A DNA stretch of 64,000 bases from Acidithiobacillus sp. HP-2. Lineage in GTDB: Bacteria > Pseudomonadota > Gammaproteobacteria > Acidithiobacillales > Acidithiobacillaceae. The notes under the pieces were generated by a model that was not told where the DNA came from, did not search any database, and was given only the letters and a program-made list of their open reading frames with translations. Made by a program: the position numbers and the translations under genes. Position 1 is the first letter of the stretch; each line of letters begins with the position of its first letter. The stretch lies in the NCBI RefSeq assembly GCF_015100155.1, contig NZ_JACKZA010000001.1, forward strand, positions 1 through 64,000. The letters run 5' to 3'. This document shows, in pieces, positions 7,041 to 14,821 of this stretch.

Positions 7041-8162
7041 TCAGTCAGGCATGTTAATCATACGTTGAGCCTTAGCCCCATAATTTCCCCCTTGTTCAGC
7101 AGCCAAACGCCACCAAAAAGCCGCTTTTTCGTAATTTTGCGGAACCCCTTTGCCTTTATAGTAGGCATTACCCAAGTAGAATTCAGCCTTTGAATCCCCC
7201 ATTTTTGCAGCTTTTCTAAACCAGTATACCGATTCTTTATTCCTGTTTTGCCACATTAAAGCTTTAGAAAACACTTTTGAAGAATAATAACAGGAAAGGC
7301 CAACATTAGTTTCTGCTTGTGCTTTAGCGACACCCTGCTCTTGAATTGCCTTTATTTTTTCTTCTGCGGTATAACGATGCATGCCAAGTCTTTTTGTGGC
7401 CATTTTCCAATAACCCACTGCTTTTTCTTTGTTTTTCGGCATACAACCGCCTAAATAGTAAGCATCCCCCATATAATATTGAGCTCTGCTATAATTATTT
7501 TTTAGTGCTTTATTTAACCAATAGATTGTTTTTTTCCAGCTTTTCTTCACACTGTAACCGTGCCAATATTCAAGTGACAACATAGTCTCTGCGTCTGGAT
7601 TACCATGCGCCGCAACCATTCTATACCAATAGTTAGCTTTAGAATAATTTTGTTTAATGCCTAAGGTACCATACCAATAGGCTTTACCAAGGTTATTTTG
7701 GGCTTTACCGTAGCCAAGATCGGCGGATTTATTCCACAATTTCAGAGCCATTATTGGATTTTGATTCTCATCTATACCAGTATAGTAAGAATCGGCAATC
7801 ATATTTTCCATTTTTGCATTGCTATGCTCTATCGCATTGTTTATTAATTTTTTGTTCCAAAATCTAAAGTCGGATAAATACTTATGTATGGCGTTATAGT
7901 TATCATCGAACGTATTATGCCAGTAATACTCACTCAATTCAAGTTCACCGTATATATTTCCTGCATCTGCCTGTCTTTTCAAACGATCCAAGGCGTGTAG
8001 ATTTCCGTTATATGCCTCTTTTTTTAAGTGTTGAGCCTCTTTCCTGTTCATAAGCCTTTCATGTTCAGTCGTAGAACAAGCAGACAAAACAATAAATAAT
8101 GATATAAAGAAAGAAACGCGGATGATGACTTTAGTTTGTGTATTGTGCATCAATTTATTCAT
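7041..8162 (-). CDS. Sel1-repeat lipoprotein
   Basis: The start at 8162 is favoured because AGAGGAA lies at proper spacing; ATG at 8168 is too close to it. Residues ~10-30 form a signal peptide ending in the lipobox LSAC, so the protein is probably an outer- or inner-membrane lipoprotein facing the periplasm. The rest is a chain of Sel1-type (TPR-like) repeats of ~36 residues with the AQNNLGKAYWYG, AQYYMGDAYYLGG, AEFYLGNAYYKGKGVPQNYEKA pattern, which mediate protein contacts. It is followed by a 55-codon gene and preceded by another exported-protein gene. Sel1 lipoproteins occur as immunity or adaptor proteins in some systems; no such partner is proven here. Confidence 0.75.
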   Translation of the reverse strand: MNKLMHNTQTKVIIRVSFFISLFIVLSACSTTEHERLMNRKEAQHLKKEAYNGNLHALDRLKRQADAGNIYGELELSEYYWHNTFDDNYNAIHKYLSDFRFWNKKLINNAIEHSNAKMENMIADSYYTGIDENQNPIMALKLWNKSADLGYGKAQNNLGKAYWYGTLGIKQNYSKANYWYRMVAAHGNPDAETMLSLEYWHGYSVKKSWKKTIYWLNKALKNNYSRAQYYMGDAYYLGGCMPKNKEKAVGYWKMATKRLGMHRYTAEEKIKAIQEQGVAKAQAETNVGLSCYYSSKVFSKALMWQNRNKESVYWFRKAAKMGDSKAEFYLGNAYYKGKGVPQNYEKAAFWWRLAAEQGGNYGAKAQRMINMPD

Positions 8163-8239
8163 GATCATTTCCTCTATTAAAGAAAGGGCATATTTATTGA
8201 GAATATGTAAAATAAAATTTATAATCTAATCTCATTTAT

Positions 8240-9073
8240 TTATTCCAATTCTTTGATTCTAATTTTAGTTATTTTAATAAGGCATCCTAGGTCTGATTCA
8301 TGCCCTGACATGAATGCATTTGCGACGGTTCCACAAGATGCTCGTTTTTTAATTATCCAGTCTATTTCATTCCTTTTAAGCTCGCTCGCAGCCAAAGGGG
8401 TTGAATGTGCGATTTTTCTTTCGTAGATTTTCGTCAGTATGGCAGTGGTATTTTTATACTCGTCAGCGAGTGTCTTGTTTCTATTCCGATTTCTATTATA
8501 ATTTTGCTTAACCTGATAAGGATGTTCAGACTTTATAAAGTTATCGTTATTTTGAAGTCTGATTAAATTTCTAAAAGAAACGTAATGAGTCCATCTCAAT
8601 AATGGGGCAACGACCATTTCACCTAAGACGGATGTGTATCTCAAAGTTCCCATGTCAACCATAGGCCCAGATAAGATGGCCCCAAGTTCTGGCGGATTGT
8701 TTTTGAAATAAATAATTGCAGTCCTATTGAGTTCGCCATTTCCATATCTTGGCCGCACAAGAACTTTATGCTGATCAATTATCTGATAAACCACAAGATT
8801 ACGCATAAGAAAACATTGGCCTTTAACAACATAAGGATTATATGAGAAGACAGAACCGCTTGCTATAGGATGGATCGGACCGCAATATTTATCTTGGTAG
8901 AATTGTATTTTGCTGTTTATATGATTCTCGTTCCTTGTTAAAACTTTTTCCTCTGATAAAGAGGAATTCTGCTTGGTTTCAAAAGATGCGTTTTGATTTG
9001 ATGTTTTACCCATGGCAAGGCATGGCTCAGACACAAAACCTAGTAGCAACAAAGCGGCTGTTATATTGCGCAT
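8240..9073 (-). CDS. Exported protein of unknown function
   Basis: This 277-residue protein has a clear N-terminal signal peptide (NITAALLLLGFVSEPCLA), likely cut after LA at about residue 20. The mature part contains a low-complexity NRNRNRNK tract at ~192-199 and few Cys (CGP..., CFL, CGT, CLI), perhaps forming disulfides in the periplasm. No family was recognised. The codon use is AT-rich like the neighbouring Sel1 gene. A degenerate copy of the first ~45 codons occurs at about 10163-10310, so this was once a duplicated gene within the island. Confidence 0.55.
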   Translation of the reverse strand: MRNITAALLLLGFVSEPCLAMGKTSNQNASFETKQNSSLSEEKVLTRNENHINSKIQFYQDKYCGPIHPIASGSVFSYNPYVVKGQCFLMRNLVVYQIIDQHKVLVRPRYGNGELNRTAIIYFKNNPPELGAILSGPMVDMGTLRYTSVLGEMVVAPLLRWTHYVSFRNLIRLQNNDNFIKSEHPYQVKQNYNRNRNRNKTLADEYKNTTAILTKIYERKIAHSTPLAASELKRNEIDWIIKKRASCGTVANAFMSGHESDLGCLIKITKIRIKELE

Positions 9074-9244
9074 AACGTATGCTTTCCTTATACCCTTTTC
9101 TACGATCCTTGCATCCTCTTCAGAGGATAAACTTAAACGGCGTCTGCTTCTTTACGGCTCAGGACTGGGCTGAGTAGATGTTGATCATTGTAATCTATCA
9201 CGTTGCGGGTAACAGGAAAATCTTTCAGACCGGATTTTTAGAGT

Positions 9245-9349
9245 TTAACCTCTCACGGCAGACACCAGCGCTATGATCGAAATATGCTTGTACTGTTTCA
9301 TCGTCTGGGCAGTGGTGGATTTGTGTCCGGTTATCGCCTGCACAGTCAT
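9245..9349 (-). pseudogene. C-terminal remnant of a tyrosine integrase (copy B)
   Basis: The frame reads MTVQAITGHKSTTAQTMKQY, continues KHIS and ends AVRG with TAA at 9245-9247. The GHKS...MKQYKHIS pattern contains the fourth catalytic His and the nucleophilic Tyr of tyrosine recombinases. The N-terminal ~300 residues are missing. It is clearly related to copy A at 12468-12569 (ending VRG) and less to the intact integrase, which ends KLLG. Confidence 0.7.
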
Positions 9350-9351
9350 GA

Positions 9352-9420
9352 AGACCGGCCTGCGCAAGGTAAAGGTTACCCGTATTAATAATCCTATTGA
9401 ACACATCTACCGGTTGGTAA
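9352..9420 (-). pseudogene. Decayed fragment related to the 3575-4225 gene
   Basis: About 70 bases resemble the segment 4037-4105 and encode QPVDVFNRIINTGNLYLAQAG, compared with QPIDVLDAIIQAGSLYLAQAG in the intact gene. The fragment is joined directly to integrase remnant B, with the junction near 9350, giving a chimeric open frame of 86 codons (9225-9485) that is unlikely to be a real protein. Confidence 0.6.
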
Positions 9421-9576
9421 AAAAACTTTAGTATCAGACATCCAAAATTGTTCTGTATAAGTTGAACTGTTTTTTCTATTATCAAATTTAGTATGTCTCT
9501 AATTCATGTTGACATATTAAAAGCCCAGGTGTACCCTTCCATCGAAGGCATTTCTGTGATCACAGGTCTTGTGAAA

Positions 9577-10128
9577 ATGAAAAAATTTACTATCCTCACT
9601 GTTCTGCTGGCTCTCATGCCGTCTGTGGCGTTTGCATCATGGGCTAATGCGCCAATTTACAGATTTGGGACATATATGCTTCACGATATAAAGCAGTATC
9701 CTGCTAAAGAAGCCAACTGGATTGAAGACACTTTCCACTCTAAACAGATAATCATGCGTGAAGCAAAAATAGCGAACCTACGTACAGCCATTACTACTTA
9801 TATGGAAGCTAAGCAGCAGGAAATATATTGGTTACATACTCATCCCGGTATTCAGGGCACCGCCACTCATACGGCATTGCTTCAGCACTACATACGGAAA
9901 GAATCATTTTATCAAAAAAAAGATAACGAGCATTTTCACCCTACCAGACGCAGTTATACGCAATTCGTCGTAAAAGCTATTGCCTATGAATACCCTCACA
10001 GAAATGATTATAACACACGTGCCGAACTCGAAGAAGCTGTGATTAAGCGTATGTCGGTAGAAGATCGAGATATTGCAATGACCAGAAAAGATAGCAAAAA
10101 CTTTAAAATTCATTTTAAAAATCAATAG
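9577..10128 (+). CDS. Small exported protein of unknown function
   Basis: The chosen start (ATG 9577) gives a textbook signal peptide, MKKFTILTVLLALMPSVAFA, with cleavage after AFA; the frame is open back to 9493 but those residues do not look like a leader. The mature part (~164 residues) is charged and His/Tyr-rich with helical stretches (ANLRTAITTYMEAKQQEIYWL) and no Cys. No family was recognised. It is the only intact plus-strand gene in this section of the island and stands alone between remnants of an integrase and of an exported-protein gene. Confidence 0.55.
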   Translation: MKKFTILTVLLALMPSVAFASWANAPIYRFGTYMLHDIKQYPAKEANWIEDTFHSKQIIMREAKIANLRTAITTYMEAKQQEIYWLHTHPGIQGTATHTALLQHYIRKESFYQKKDNEHFHPTRRSYTQFVVKAIAYEYPHRNDYNTRAELEEAVIKRMSVEDRDIAMTRKDSKNFKIHFKNQ

Positions 10129-10162
10129 CTCAGACTAATCTATTCAACTGCTTGGAATAATT

Positions 10163-10310
10163 TTTCGTTCCTTGTTAAACTATTACACGCTGATAAAGAG
10201 GAATTCTATTTATTCCATAAGATGCGTTTTAACATGCAGGTTTATCAATAGCAAGACTTGAATCAAACGCAAACCATATCAACAATAATATGACTGTTAC
10301 AGTGCGTCAC
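10163..10310 (-). pseudogene. Degenerate 5' fragment of the exported-protein gene family (8240-9073)
   Basis: The stretch aligns by eye with 8930-9073: both contain CTTGTTAAA, CTGATAAAGAGGAATTC and AAGATGCGTTTT in the same order, ending in a GCGCA/GCGTCA start region. Frame and start codon are eroded (GTG in place of ATG). No product is expected. Confidence 0.6.
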
Positions 10311-10328
10311 ATCTCTATTTCTTAAATT

Positions 10329-11027
10329 TTAGCGCCGTAACCTGTTGCTTAATTTTCTGTAAAACTCATCTGTGATTTTATCAAAACTCGTGTAAACGCA
10401 ATTACTCTTTTGATTAGGCTCTATTTTTGTCAAATGTTTATTCTTAAAAATATCTTCAACCACTAATAAAACCACCCACTCTTTCTTTCCAACAGAATTA
10501 ATTATTTCTTGTTTGAACACAGCCTCAATAAAATGCATTTCAATACACTCAATATCACCAATTTTTTTGTTATTCCAAGCTTCTCTTGGTGCCAAAATAG
10601 GAAGGTCTATTTTGATGCAGGGGCCAATCCCAACGTCTTCCCAACACAACAAGTACAAAGATCCATTATTACTTAAACCTCGCCCTTGATTAAAGATCGA
10701 TCCTTTAAGATAGATTATATGCTCTTCAATGCGCGATAAATCTATGAGATCGTCAATGTTTATATGATTCCATTCAGGGTAAAATTGAAGAGCAACAAAT
10801 GGTGACATTTCTTCTTGATGATGCCGCTCTTCGCTTTCGACAAGAATTTTATTGATGTCAACCAGTTCATGTGTTTCCGCCACGAGTTGCGCGTTTTGTT
10901 TGAGTGCATTCTCGGTAGATTTTGCCATCCTATAGGTGAAGTAAGCTAACACGCCTGTGAAAATTGCCAGCAATACCGTCACCCCCGGTAATAACCACGT
11001 CTGCAACAAATTTGTATGGTTGCTCAC
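10329..11027 (-). CDS. Single-span membrane-anchored protein of unknown function
   Basis: This 232-residue protein has an N-terminal hydrophobic segment at residues ~9-33 (LLPGVTVLLAIFTGVLAYFTY), then a short coiled-coil-like helix (STENALKQNAQLVAETHELV) and a cytoplasmic-type globular domain of mixed strands. No family was recognised. The start is GTG at 11027; GTGA overlaps the stop of the YbjQ-like gene, implying coupled translation. Similar membrane-anchored proteins of this size occur in plasmids and islands, often beside defence genes, but nothing specific is seen. Confidence 0.55.
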   Translation of the reverse strand: MSNHTNLLQTWLLPGVTVLLAIFTGVLAYFTYRMAKSTENALKQNAQLVAETHELVDINKILVESEERHHQEEMSPFVALQFYPEWNHINIDDLIDLSRIEEHIIYLKGSIFNQGRGLSNNGSLYLLCWEDVGIGPCIKIDLPILAPREAWNNKKIGDIECIEMHFIEAVFKQEIINSVGKKEWVVLLVVEDIFKNKHLTKIEPNQKSNCVYTSFDKITDEFYRKLSNRLRR

Positions 11028-11386
11028 AGCGCTTCCACGACTACCACCGCCGTTCCATAGGCCGTAACCTCATTCATGGCCTGTCCCTGTCCGGCGTCAA
11101 ACTCACCGGAATCAAAACGCATCCCCAATACAGCATTGGCCCCAAGGGAACGGGCATGTTCCGCCAGTTGTTCCAGAGCATCATCACGGGTTTGGGCAAT
11201 CATTTTTAAGTAGCCAGACTGTTTACCGCCGAAGACGGCACGGATACCGCCCAGAAGATTGCCGACGATATTGCGGGACCGGACACCCGTACCGTAGACC
11301 GGCCCGATGACCCGAACCACGCGCATACCGGGGCAGTCGTTGATGGTTAGGATGAGGACATTATTTTCCACCATCATTTCCTTCAT
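11024..11386 (-). CDS. YbjQ/UPF0145-family protein
   Basis: This 120-residue protein has the family hallmarks: VRVIGPVYGTGVRSRNIVGN near the start, a DALEQLAEHARSLGANAVLGMRFDSGEF helix-strand, and TAYGTAVVV at the end. YbjQ proteins assemble as pentamer-like rings; a metal-binding role has been suggested but function is unknown. The start is ambiguous: ATGs at 11386, 11377 and 11374 lie around a GAAGGAA ribosome site, and 11374 has the best spacing. The gene overlaps the TraR-like gene upstream and the membrane protein downstream. Confidence 0.8.
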   Translation of the reverse strand: MKEMMVENNVLILTINDCPGMRVVRVIGPVYGTGVRSRNIVGNLLGGIRAVFGGKQSGYLKMIAQTRDDALEQLAEHARSLGANAVLGMRFDSGEFDAGQGQAMNEVTAYGTAVVVVEAL

Positions 11387-11669
11387 CGTTCATCACACGG
11401 CCAGCGCCACCCCGACCTTGCGTCAATTTGTTAAAGCGTTCCCTTTTGGCCGCACATCTTACGCAGCGAACAGCCTGTACTGCCTGTATCCGTTCCGAGG
11501 GAATGATATCGGCACAATCCAGACAGTAGCGATTCCCCTGAGCGTCTTCGTCAGGTTCTTCGTGGGGCACCAAGGCGTCACGCTGTCTCGTCAAGGCGTC
11601 CATCAGGTGTTCTTCCGTATTCTTTGCGCCTACATCTGCCTCATCGGCCAAACGTTCCCCCTGAATCAT
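11361..11669 (-). CDS. TraR/DksA-type zinc-finger protein
   Basis: This 102-residue protein has an N-terminal helical part and a C4 zinc finger: CLDC at ~49-52 and CVRC at ~69-72 separated by a basic IPSERIQAV segment. TraR-type proteins bind the RNA polymerase secondary channel and alter promoter choice, mimicking DksA with ppGpp; they are common on conjugative elements and phages. It overlaps the YbjQ-like gene by ~26 bases. The N-terminal coiled coil is short, as in TraR. The acidic tip residues needed for activity cannot be assigned by eye. Confidence 0.75.
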   Translation of the reverse strand: MIQGERLADEADVGAKNTEEHLMDALTRQRDALVPHEEPDEDAQGNRYCLDCADIIPSERIQAVQAVRCVRCAAKRERFNKLTQGRGGAGRVMNDEGNDGGK

Positions 11670-11717
11670 GGTCGACCTTTATCGAATGAGAATGGGCGGT
11701 TTTACTGAAAATCGTGT

Positions 11718-12071
11718 TTACCCAACTTTGGGTCGTCGTCCCCGTCTGGCTTTTCCGTGCTCTTCCAGTAAGGCTTCACCACGCACTGAAAGGTCGGCTG
11801 CATCAGCGGAATCTGCCAGCACCTTCTCAATGGCCGCTATGTAATGCCGATGGTCCCATTCAGGGGCGATGACCTTCGCAGCCCGTCCAAAGCGTTTTTC
11901 AAGCTCAAGGTTTCTTTTCTGCGCGGTAGGGGTTTGCATGATCTTTTTCTTGGCGGCCTCGATCTTGGCGAGCGCGGCCCGCTGCCGTTCAAGAATTTCC
12001 GCCTGTTTCTTTTCCAAATCCGCCAGCCTTTGCTCTGCGGTACGACGAATACGTTTTTTCACTTCTGTCAT
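11718..12071 (-). CDS. Coiled-coil DNA-binding-like protein (island gene)
   Basis: This 117-residue protein was not assigned to a family. Residues ~5-50 form a highly charged continuous helix (RRTAEQRLADLEKKQAEILE), residues ~70-95 a second helical domain (HRHYIAAIEKVLADSAD), and the tail is basic with an AT-hook-like RRGRRPK. The plan, coiled coil plus C-terminal minor-groove motif, is reminiscent of H-NS-like or mobilisation accessory proteins, though no signature confirms either. It lies 12 bases downstream of the HU gene and was probably co-transcribed with it. Confidence 0.5.
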   Translation of the reverse strand: MTEVKKRIRRTAEQRLADLEKKQAEILERQRAALAKIEAAKKKIMQTPTAQKRNLELEKRFGRAAKVIAPEWDHRHYIAAIEKVLADSADAADLSVRGEALLEEHGKARRGRRPKVG

Positions 12072-12082
12072 GGCCTATTCCT

Positions 12083-12358
12083 CTAAATGTTCACTTTGTC
12101 TGCAAATTCTTTACCTGCCTTAAACTTTACACTCTTTTTAGCGGGAATATCGATTTCCTGTCCAGTCGCCGGATTGCGGCCTTTACGAGCGGGTTTTTCC
12201 ACGACCTCAAAAGTACAGAAACCCGGAAAGACAATCTTTCCGGCTGACGGCAATTCCGCTTCCAGCGTATGCCGAAAAGCCTGAAAAAACTTCTCGGCAT
12301 CTGTTTTGGACATTTCGCCGTGACGTGACAGGGCGGATATAAATTCGGATTTGTTCAT
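12083..12358 (-). CDS. HU-family DNA-binding protein
   Basis: This 91-residue protein begins MNKSEFISALSRHGEMSKTD and carries the HU signature (FPGFCTFEVVEKPARKGRNP) with arm-tip sequence NPATGQEIDIPAKKSVKFK, followed by the KAGKEFADKV helix. The start at 12358 is preferred over 12367 because AAAGGATGG lies 8 bases upstream. HU bends DNA and aids integrase and replication complexes. It sits beside the integrase locus, making it a likely island-encoded accessory factor. It differs from the IHF-like gene at 3285-3578. Confidence 0.9.
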   Translation of the reverse strand: MNKSEFISALSRHGEMSKTDAEKFFQAFRHTLEAELPSAGKIVFPGFCTFEVVEKPARKGRNPATGQEIDIPAKKSVKFKAGKEFADKVNI

Positions 12359-12467
12359 GGATACCATCCTTTGGATGTAATCAGTAGAAACAACTTAGAC
12401 GATAAAAGCCTAGTCTTCAATTCGTGGTTTTTACACAGGCCCAAGACTTTTTTAAGAGGATAAACCA

Positions 12468-12569
12468 CTAGCCCCGCACGGCATCGACTAATACTTTGCC
12501 CGAAATATGCGTGTACCGCTTCATCATCTGGGTGGATTTATGCCCCGTAATCGCCTTCATAGTCATGAT
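12468..12569 (-). pseudogene. C-terminal remnant of a tyrosine integrase (copy A)
   Basis: The frame encodes AIMTMKAITGHKSTQMMKRY, continues THISG and ends DAVRG with TAG at 12468-12470. It contains the last catalytic His and the Tyr of tyrosine recombinases but nothing upstream. It lies right behind the intact integrase (stop 12580) and is more similar to copy B at 9245-9349 than to that gene, so it is a leftover of another element, not a duplication of the local 3' end. Confidence 0.7.
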
Positions 12570-12579
12570 GGCTTATCCG

Positions 12580-13578
12580 TCACCCCAACAGCTTAACCAA
12601 ATCTTCCGGTTTCAGGTGAGTGTACCTTTTCAGCATTTGCATGTCCTTGTGGCCGGTGATGGCCGAAACCTGCATGAGGCCAAGTCCTTTCTCAAAAAGG
12701 CGGCTTGTACCTTCATGGCGTAGGTCATGAAAGGTCAGGCCCTCGATGCCAGCCTTTTTGACGGCTTTGATGTAGCTGGCGCGTAAGCCTTCCTGTGTGT
12801 AGGTCCATACCTTGCCATCCAAGTTGCGTGGCAAATCACGTAATATCTGAGTGGCTTTGGTGGTCAGCGGTACAACGCGCTTTTCGCCGTTCTTGGTATC
12901 TTCCAAGGTAACAGTCTGGCGCTTCAGGTCCACCTTGTCCCAAGTCATGCCCATAATTTCCCCTTGGCGCATGGCGGTTTCTATGGCGATACCCACAATG
13001 GATGCCAATTCGGGGTTCATGGCTTGGCAAGTGTCCAGCAATCGGGTTTCTTCATCGCCCACAAGCCGCCGATCACGTCCTTGGGGCAATCTAGGCTTGC
13101 GAACCAATTCCACCGGATTGCTGAGGGCTTCCATGCCCCATTCCTTGCGGGCGATGGTGAACAGATGGGATAACAAGGCCAGATTCAGTCGGATGGTGTT
13201 TGGGGCTTTTCCTTCGGCTTCCATATCCCTTATGACCGCAGCAACATCCTTACCTCGGATAGACGCCAGAAACATCTTAGCAATAGGTTTGGCCTGCCAT
13301 TGGCGTAGTCGGACCAGTTCTTGTCGAGGGGCTTTCTTGGATGGGACTATTTCTTCCGCATAACGGTCAAGGGCTTCCATTAGGGTCGTGCTTTCGCTTT
13401 CCGAGCGGTCGCGCCAGACGCCCCGCAGCATCTCACTTTCCGCCACCGTCGCCCAGGCGTCTGCTTCCTTCCTTGTCCGAAAGGTCTTGTACTGTGCAGG
13501 GAACCCCTTTTTGCGAATGGCAACCTGCCAGCCGATATGTTCGCCTTCCCGGTTATAACTCGGTGTGATGGATGCCAT
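12580..13578 (-). CDS. Tyrosine-type site-specific integrase of the island
   Basis: This 332-residue integrase has an N-terminal Arm-binding-like part (ITPSYNREGEHIGWQVAIRK), a SAM-like core-binding domain (~55-165) and a C-terminal catalytic domain with the expected residues: Arg in TAMRQGE, His-x-x-Arg in HDLRHEG, His in ITGHKD and nucleophilic Tyr in KRYTHL. ATG at 13578 with a G-rich site just upstream is preferred over GTG 13590. The gene starts about 125 bases from the 3' end of tRNA-Met, the expected attachment site. Integrases of this family insert islands into tRNA 3' ends. Confidence 0.9.
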   Translation of the reverse strand: MASITPSYNREGEHIGWQVAIRKKGFPAQYKTFRTRKEADAWATVAESEMLRGVWRDRSESESTTLMEALDRYAEEIVPSKKAPRQELVRLRQWQAKPIAKMFLASIRGKDVAAVIRDMEAEGKAPNTIRLNLALLSHLFTIARKEWGMEALSNPVELVRKPRLPQGRDRRLVGDEETRLLDTCQAMNPELASIVGIAIETAMRQGEIMGMTWDKVDLKRQTVTLEDTKNGEKRVVPLTTKATQILRDLPRNLDGKVWTYTQEGLRASYIKAVKKAGIEGLTFHDLRHEGTSRLFEKGLGLMQVSAITGHKDMQMLKRYTHLKPEDLVKLLG

Positions 13579-13660
13579 AAAGCCCCCCACAATGAATGCC
13601 TAACGAGAGAGTAAACCAGACCGGACTGCGGTGCAAATACGGTGCAAATTCAAGCAGGCA

Positions 13661-13692
13661 AAGAAAAAGATGCTAGACGTAAGTCTAACATC
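13661..13692 (-). terminator. Rho-independent terminator of tRNA-Met
   Basis: Read on the minus strand, a 10-bp stem (GATGTTAGAC/GTCTAGCATC, one G-T pair) with a 4-base loop at 13669-13692 is followed by TTTTTCTT. It lies 11 bases beyond the tRNA 3' end and would end tRNA transcription before the integrase promoter region. A 10-base direct repeat (CGGTGCAAAT) lies just left of it at ~13629-13651 and could be an arm-type integrase site. Confidence 0.65.
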
Positions 13693-13702
13693 TTGATTTT
13701 AT

Positions 13703-13779
13703 TGGTGGCGCTTCAGGGATTCGAACCCCGGACACGCGGATTATGATTCCGCTGCTCTAACCGACTGAGCTAAAGCGCC
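13703..13779 (-). tRNA. tRNA-Met (CAT anticodon), island attachment site
   Basis: The gene folds into a standard cloverleaf: acceptor GGCGCTT/AAGCGCC, D arm with AGCTCAGTCGGTTAGAGC, anticodon stem GCGGA/TCCGC with loop ATCATAA (anticodon CAT), T arm around GGTTCGAATCC, discriminator A and encoded CCA. Elongator Met is most likely; tRNA-Ile with a lysidine-modified CAT anticodon is an alternative. Its 3' end faces the integrase and the island, so the att core is expected inside the T arm/acceptor segment. The matching far att copy is outside the window. Confidence 0.92.
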
Positions 13780-13854
13780 AAGAGCGGCAAATTAAAGCGT
13801 TTACAGTCGCTGATGTCAAGCCATAGCGGGTTTAAGCTGCATTTGGCTGGGGGA

Positions 13855-14718
13855 TTAAACCGCATTGAGAGGAATGCGGAGGTAGGCTACGCCATTATCC
13901 GCCTTCGGGGGGAGTTCGCCGGCGCGGATGTTGATCTGAAGTGCCGGCAAAATCAGTTTGGGCATGGCCAGGGTTGCATCCCTTTTTTGGCGGAGTGCGA
14001 CAAAATCGGCCAGACGCCGATGATTGCCCAGATGAATGTTGTGGGCTTTTTCCTCGGCGACCGTGCTCTCCCAGCGGTATTCGTCACGTCCCGGGGCCTT
14101 GTAATCGTGGCCGACAAACAGGCGCGTTTCTTCAGGTAGCGCGAAAATACGCTGGACTGAATGGTAAAGCGTTTCGGCACTGCCACCCGGAAAATCACAG
14201 CGGGCAGAGCCGTAATCCGGCATGAACAGGGTGTCGCCGACAAAGGCGGCGTCGCCGATGACGTAAGTCAGGCAAGCAGGGGTGTGGCCGGGCGTATGCA
14301 TGACCTGCACGGACAGTTTGCCGATGCTGAAAGTCTCGCCATCGGCAAATAGAGAGTCAAACTGTCTGCCATCCTGAGGAACCTGATCGGACTCGTCATA
14401 GAGCTGGGCGAAAGTTTTTTGCACCTGGGTGATGTGCGCTCCAATGCCTATTTTGCAGCCGAGTTTCTTGCGGAGAAAGTCCGCCGCACTGAGGTGGTCG
14501 GCGTGGGCATGGGTATCGAGTATCCACTCAACCTGCAGATTTTCCTCGCGAACGCGCGCCAGGAGTTTGTCAGCCGAGCTGTGCGAAGTGCGCCCGCTGG
14601 CATAATCAAAATCCAGGACCGGATCAATAATGGCGCAAGAGCGACCTTCGGGCTCTTTGACCAGATAGCTGGCAGTGAAAGTGGCTTCATCAAAAAAGCA
14701 TTCGACTATGGGTTTCAT
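13855..14718 (-). CDS. Metallo-beta-lactamase-fold hydrolase, persulfide dioxygenase-like
   Basis: This 287-residue protein has the MBL zinc/iron motif THAHADHLSA (~78-87), the following HTPGHT, the GDTLF Asp and the GHDY His. The sequence around THAHADHLSAADFL matches the ETHE1/Blh group, whose members oxidise glutathione persulfide to sulfite with one iron. In a sulfur-oxidising acidophile such an enzyme would handle S0-derived persulfides. It is transcribed alone from an AT-rich promoter, with a GGAGAG ribosome site before ATG 14718. No rhodanese is adjacent. A general glyoxalase II-like role is the main alternative. Confidence 0.75.
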   Translation of the reverse strand: MKPIVECFFDEATFTASYLVKEPEGRSCAIIDPVLDFDYASGRTSHSSADKLLARVREENLQVEWILDTHAHADHLSAADFLRKKLGCKIGIGAHITQVQKTFAQLYDESDQVPQDGRQFDSLFADGETFSIGKLSVQVMHTPGHTPACLTYVIGDAAFVGDTLFMPDYGSARCDFPGGSAETLYHSVQRIFALPEETRLFVGHDYKAPGRDEYRWESTVAEEKAHNIHLGNHRRLADFVALRQKRDATLAMPKLILPALQINIRAGELPPKADNGVAYLRIPLNAV

Positions 14719-14747
14719 ACGCTCTCCTTATTTAGATAGCATTCGTA

Positions 14748-14775
14748 TATTTAATTATTCTAATTCTATAGTCAA
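14748..14775 (-). promoter_or_regulatory. Sigma70-like promoter of the persulfide dioxygenase-like gene
   Basis: On the minus strand TTGACT (14770-14775) and TAAATA (14748-14753) are separated by 16 bases in an AT-rich stretch 30 to 60 bases upstream of ATG 14718. Confidence 0.4.
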
Positions 14776-14821
14776 TATGGTAGCGAGTCCACAAGCTGTT
14801 GCCAATGAGCAAGTTAACTGT

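Noticed and set aside
9225-9485. 86-codon protein on the minus strand
   Set aside because: It is a chance fusion of an integrase-tail region read in a different frame and a fragment of the 3575-4225 gene family.
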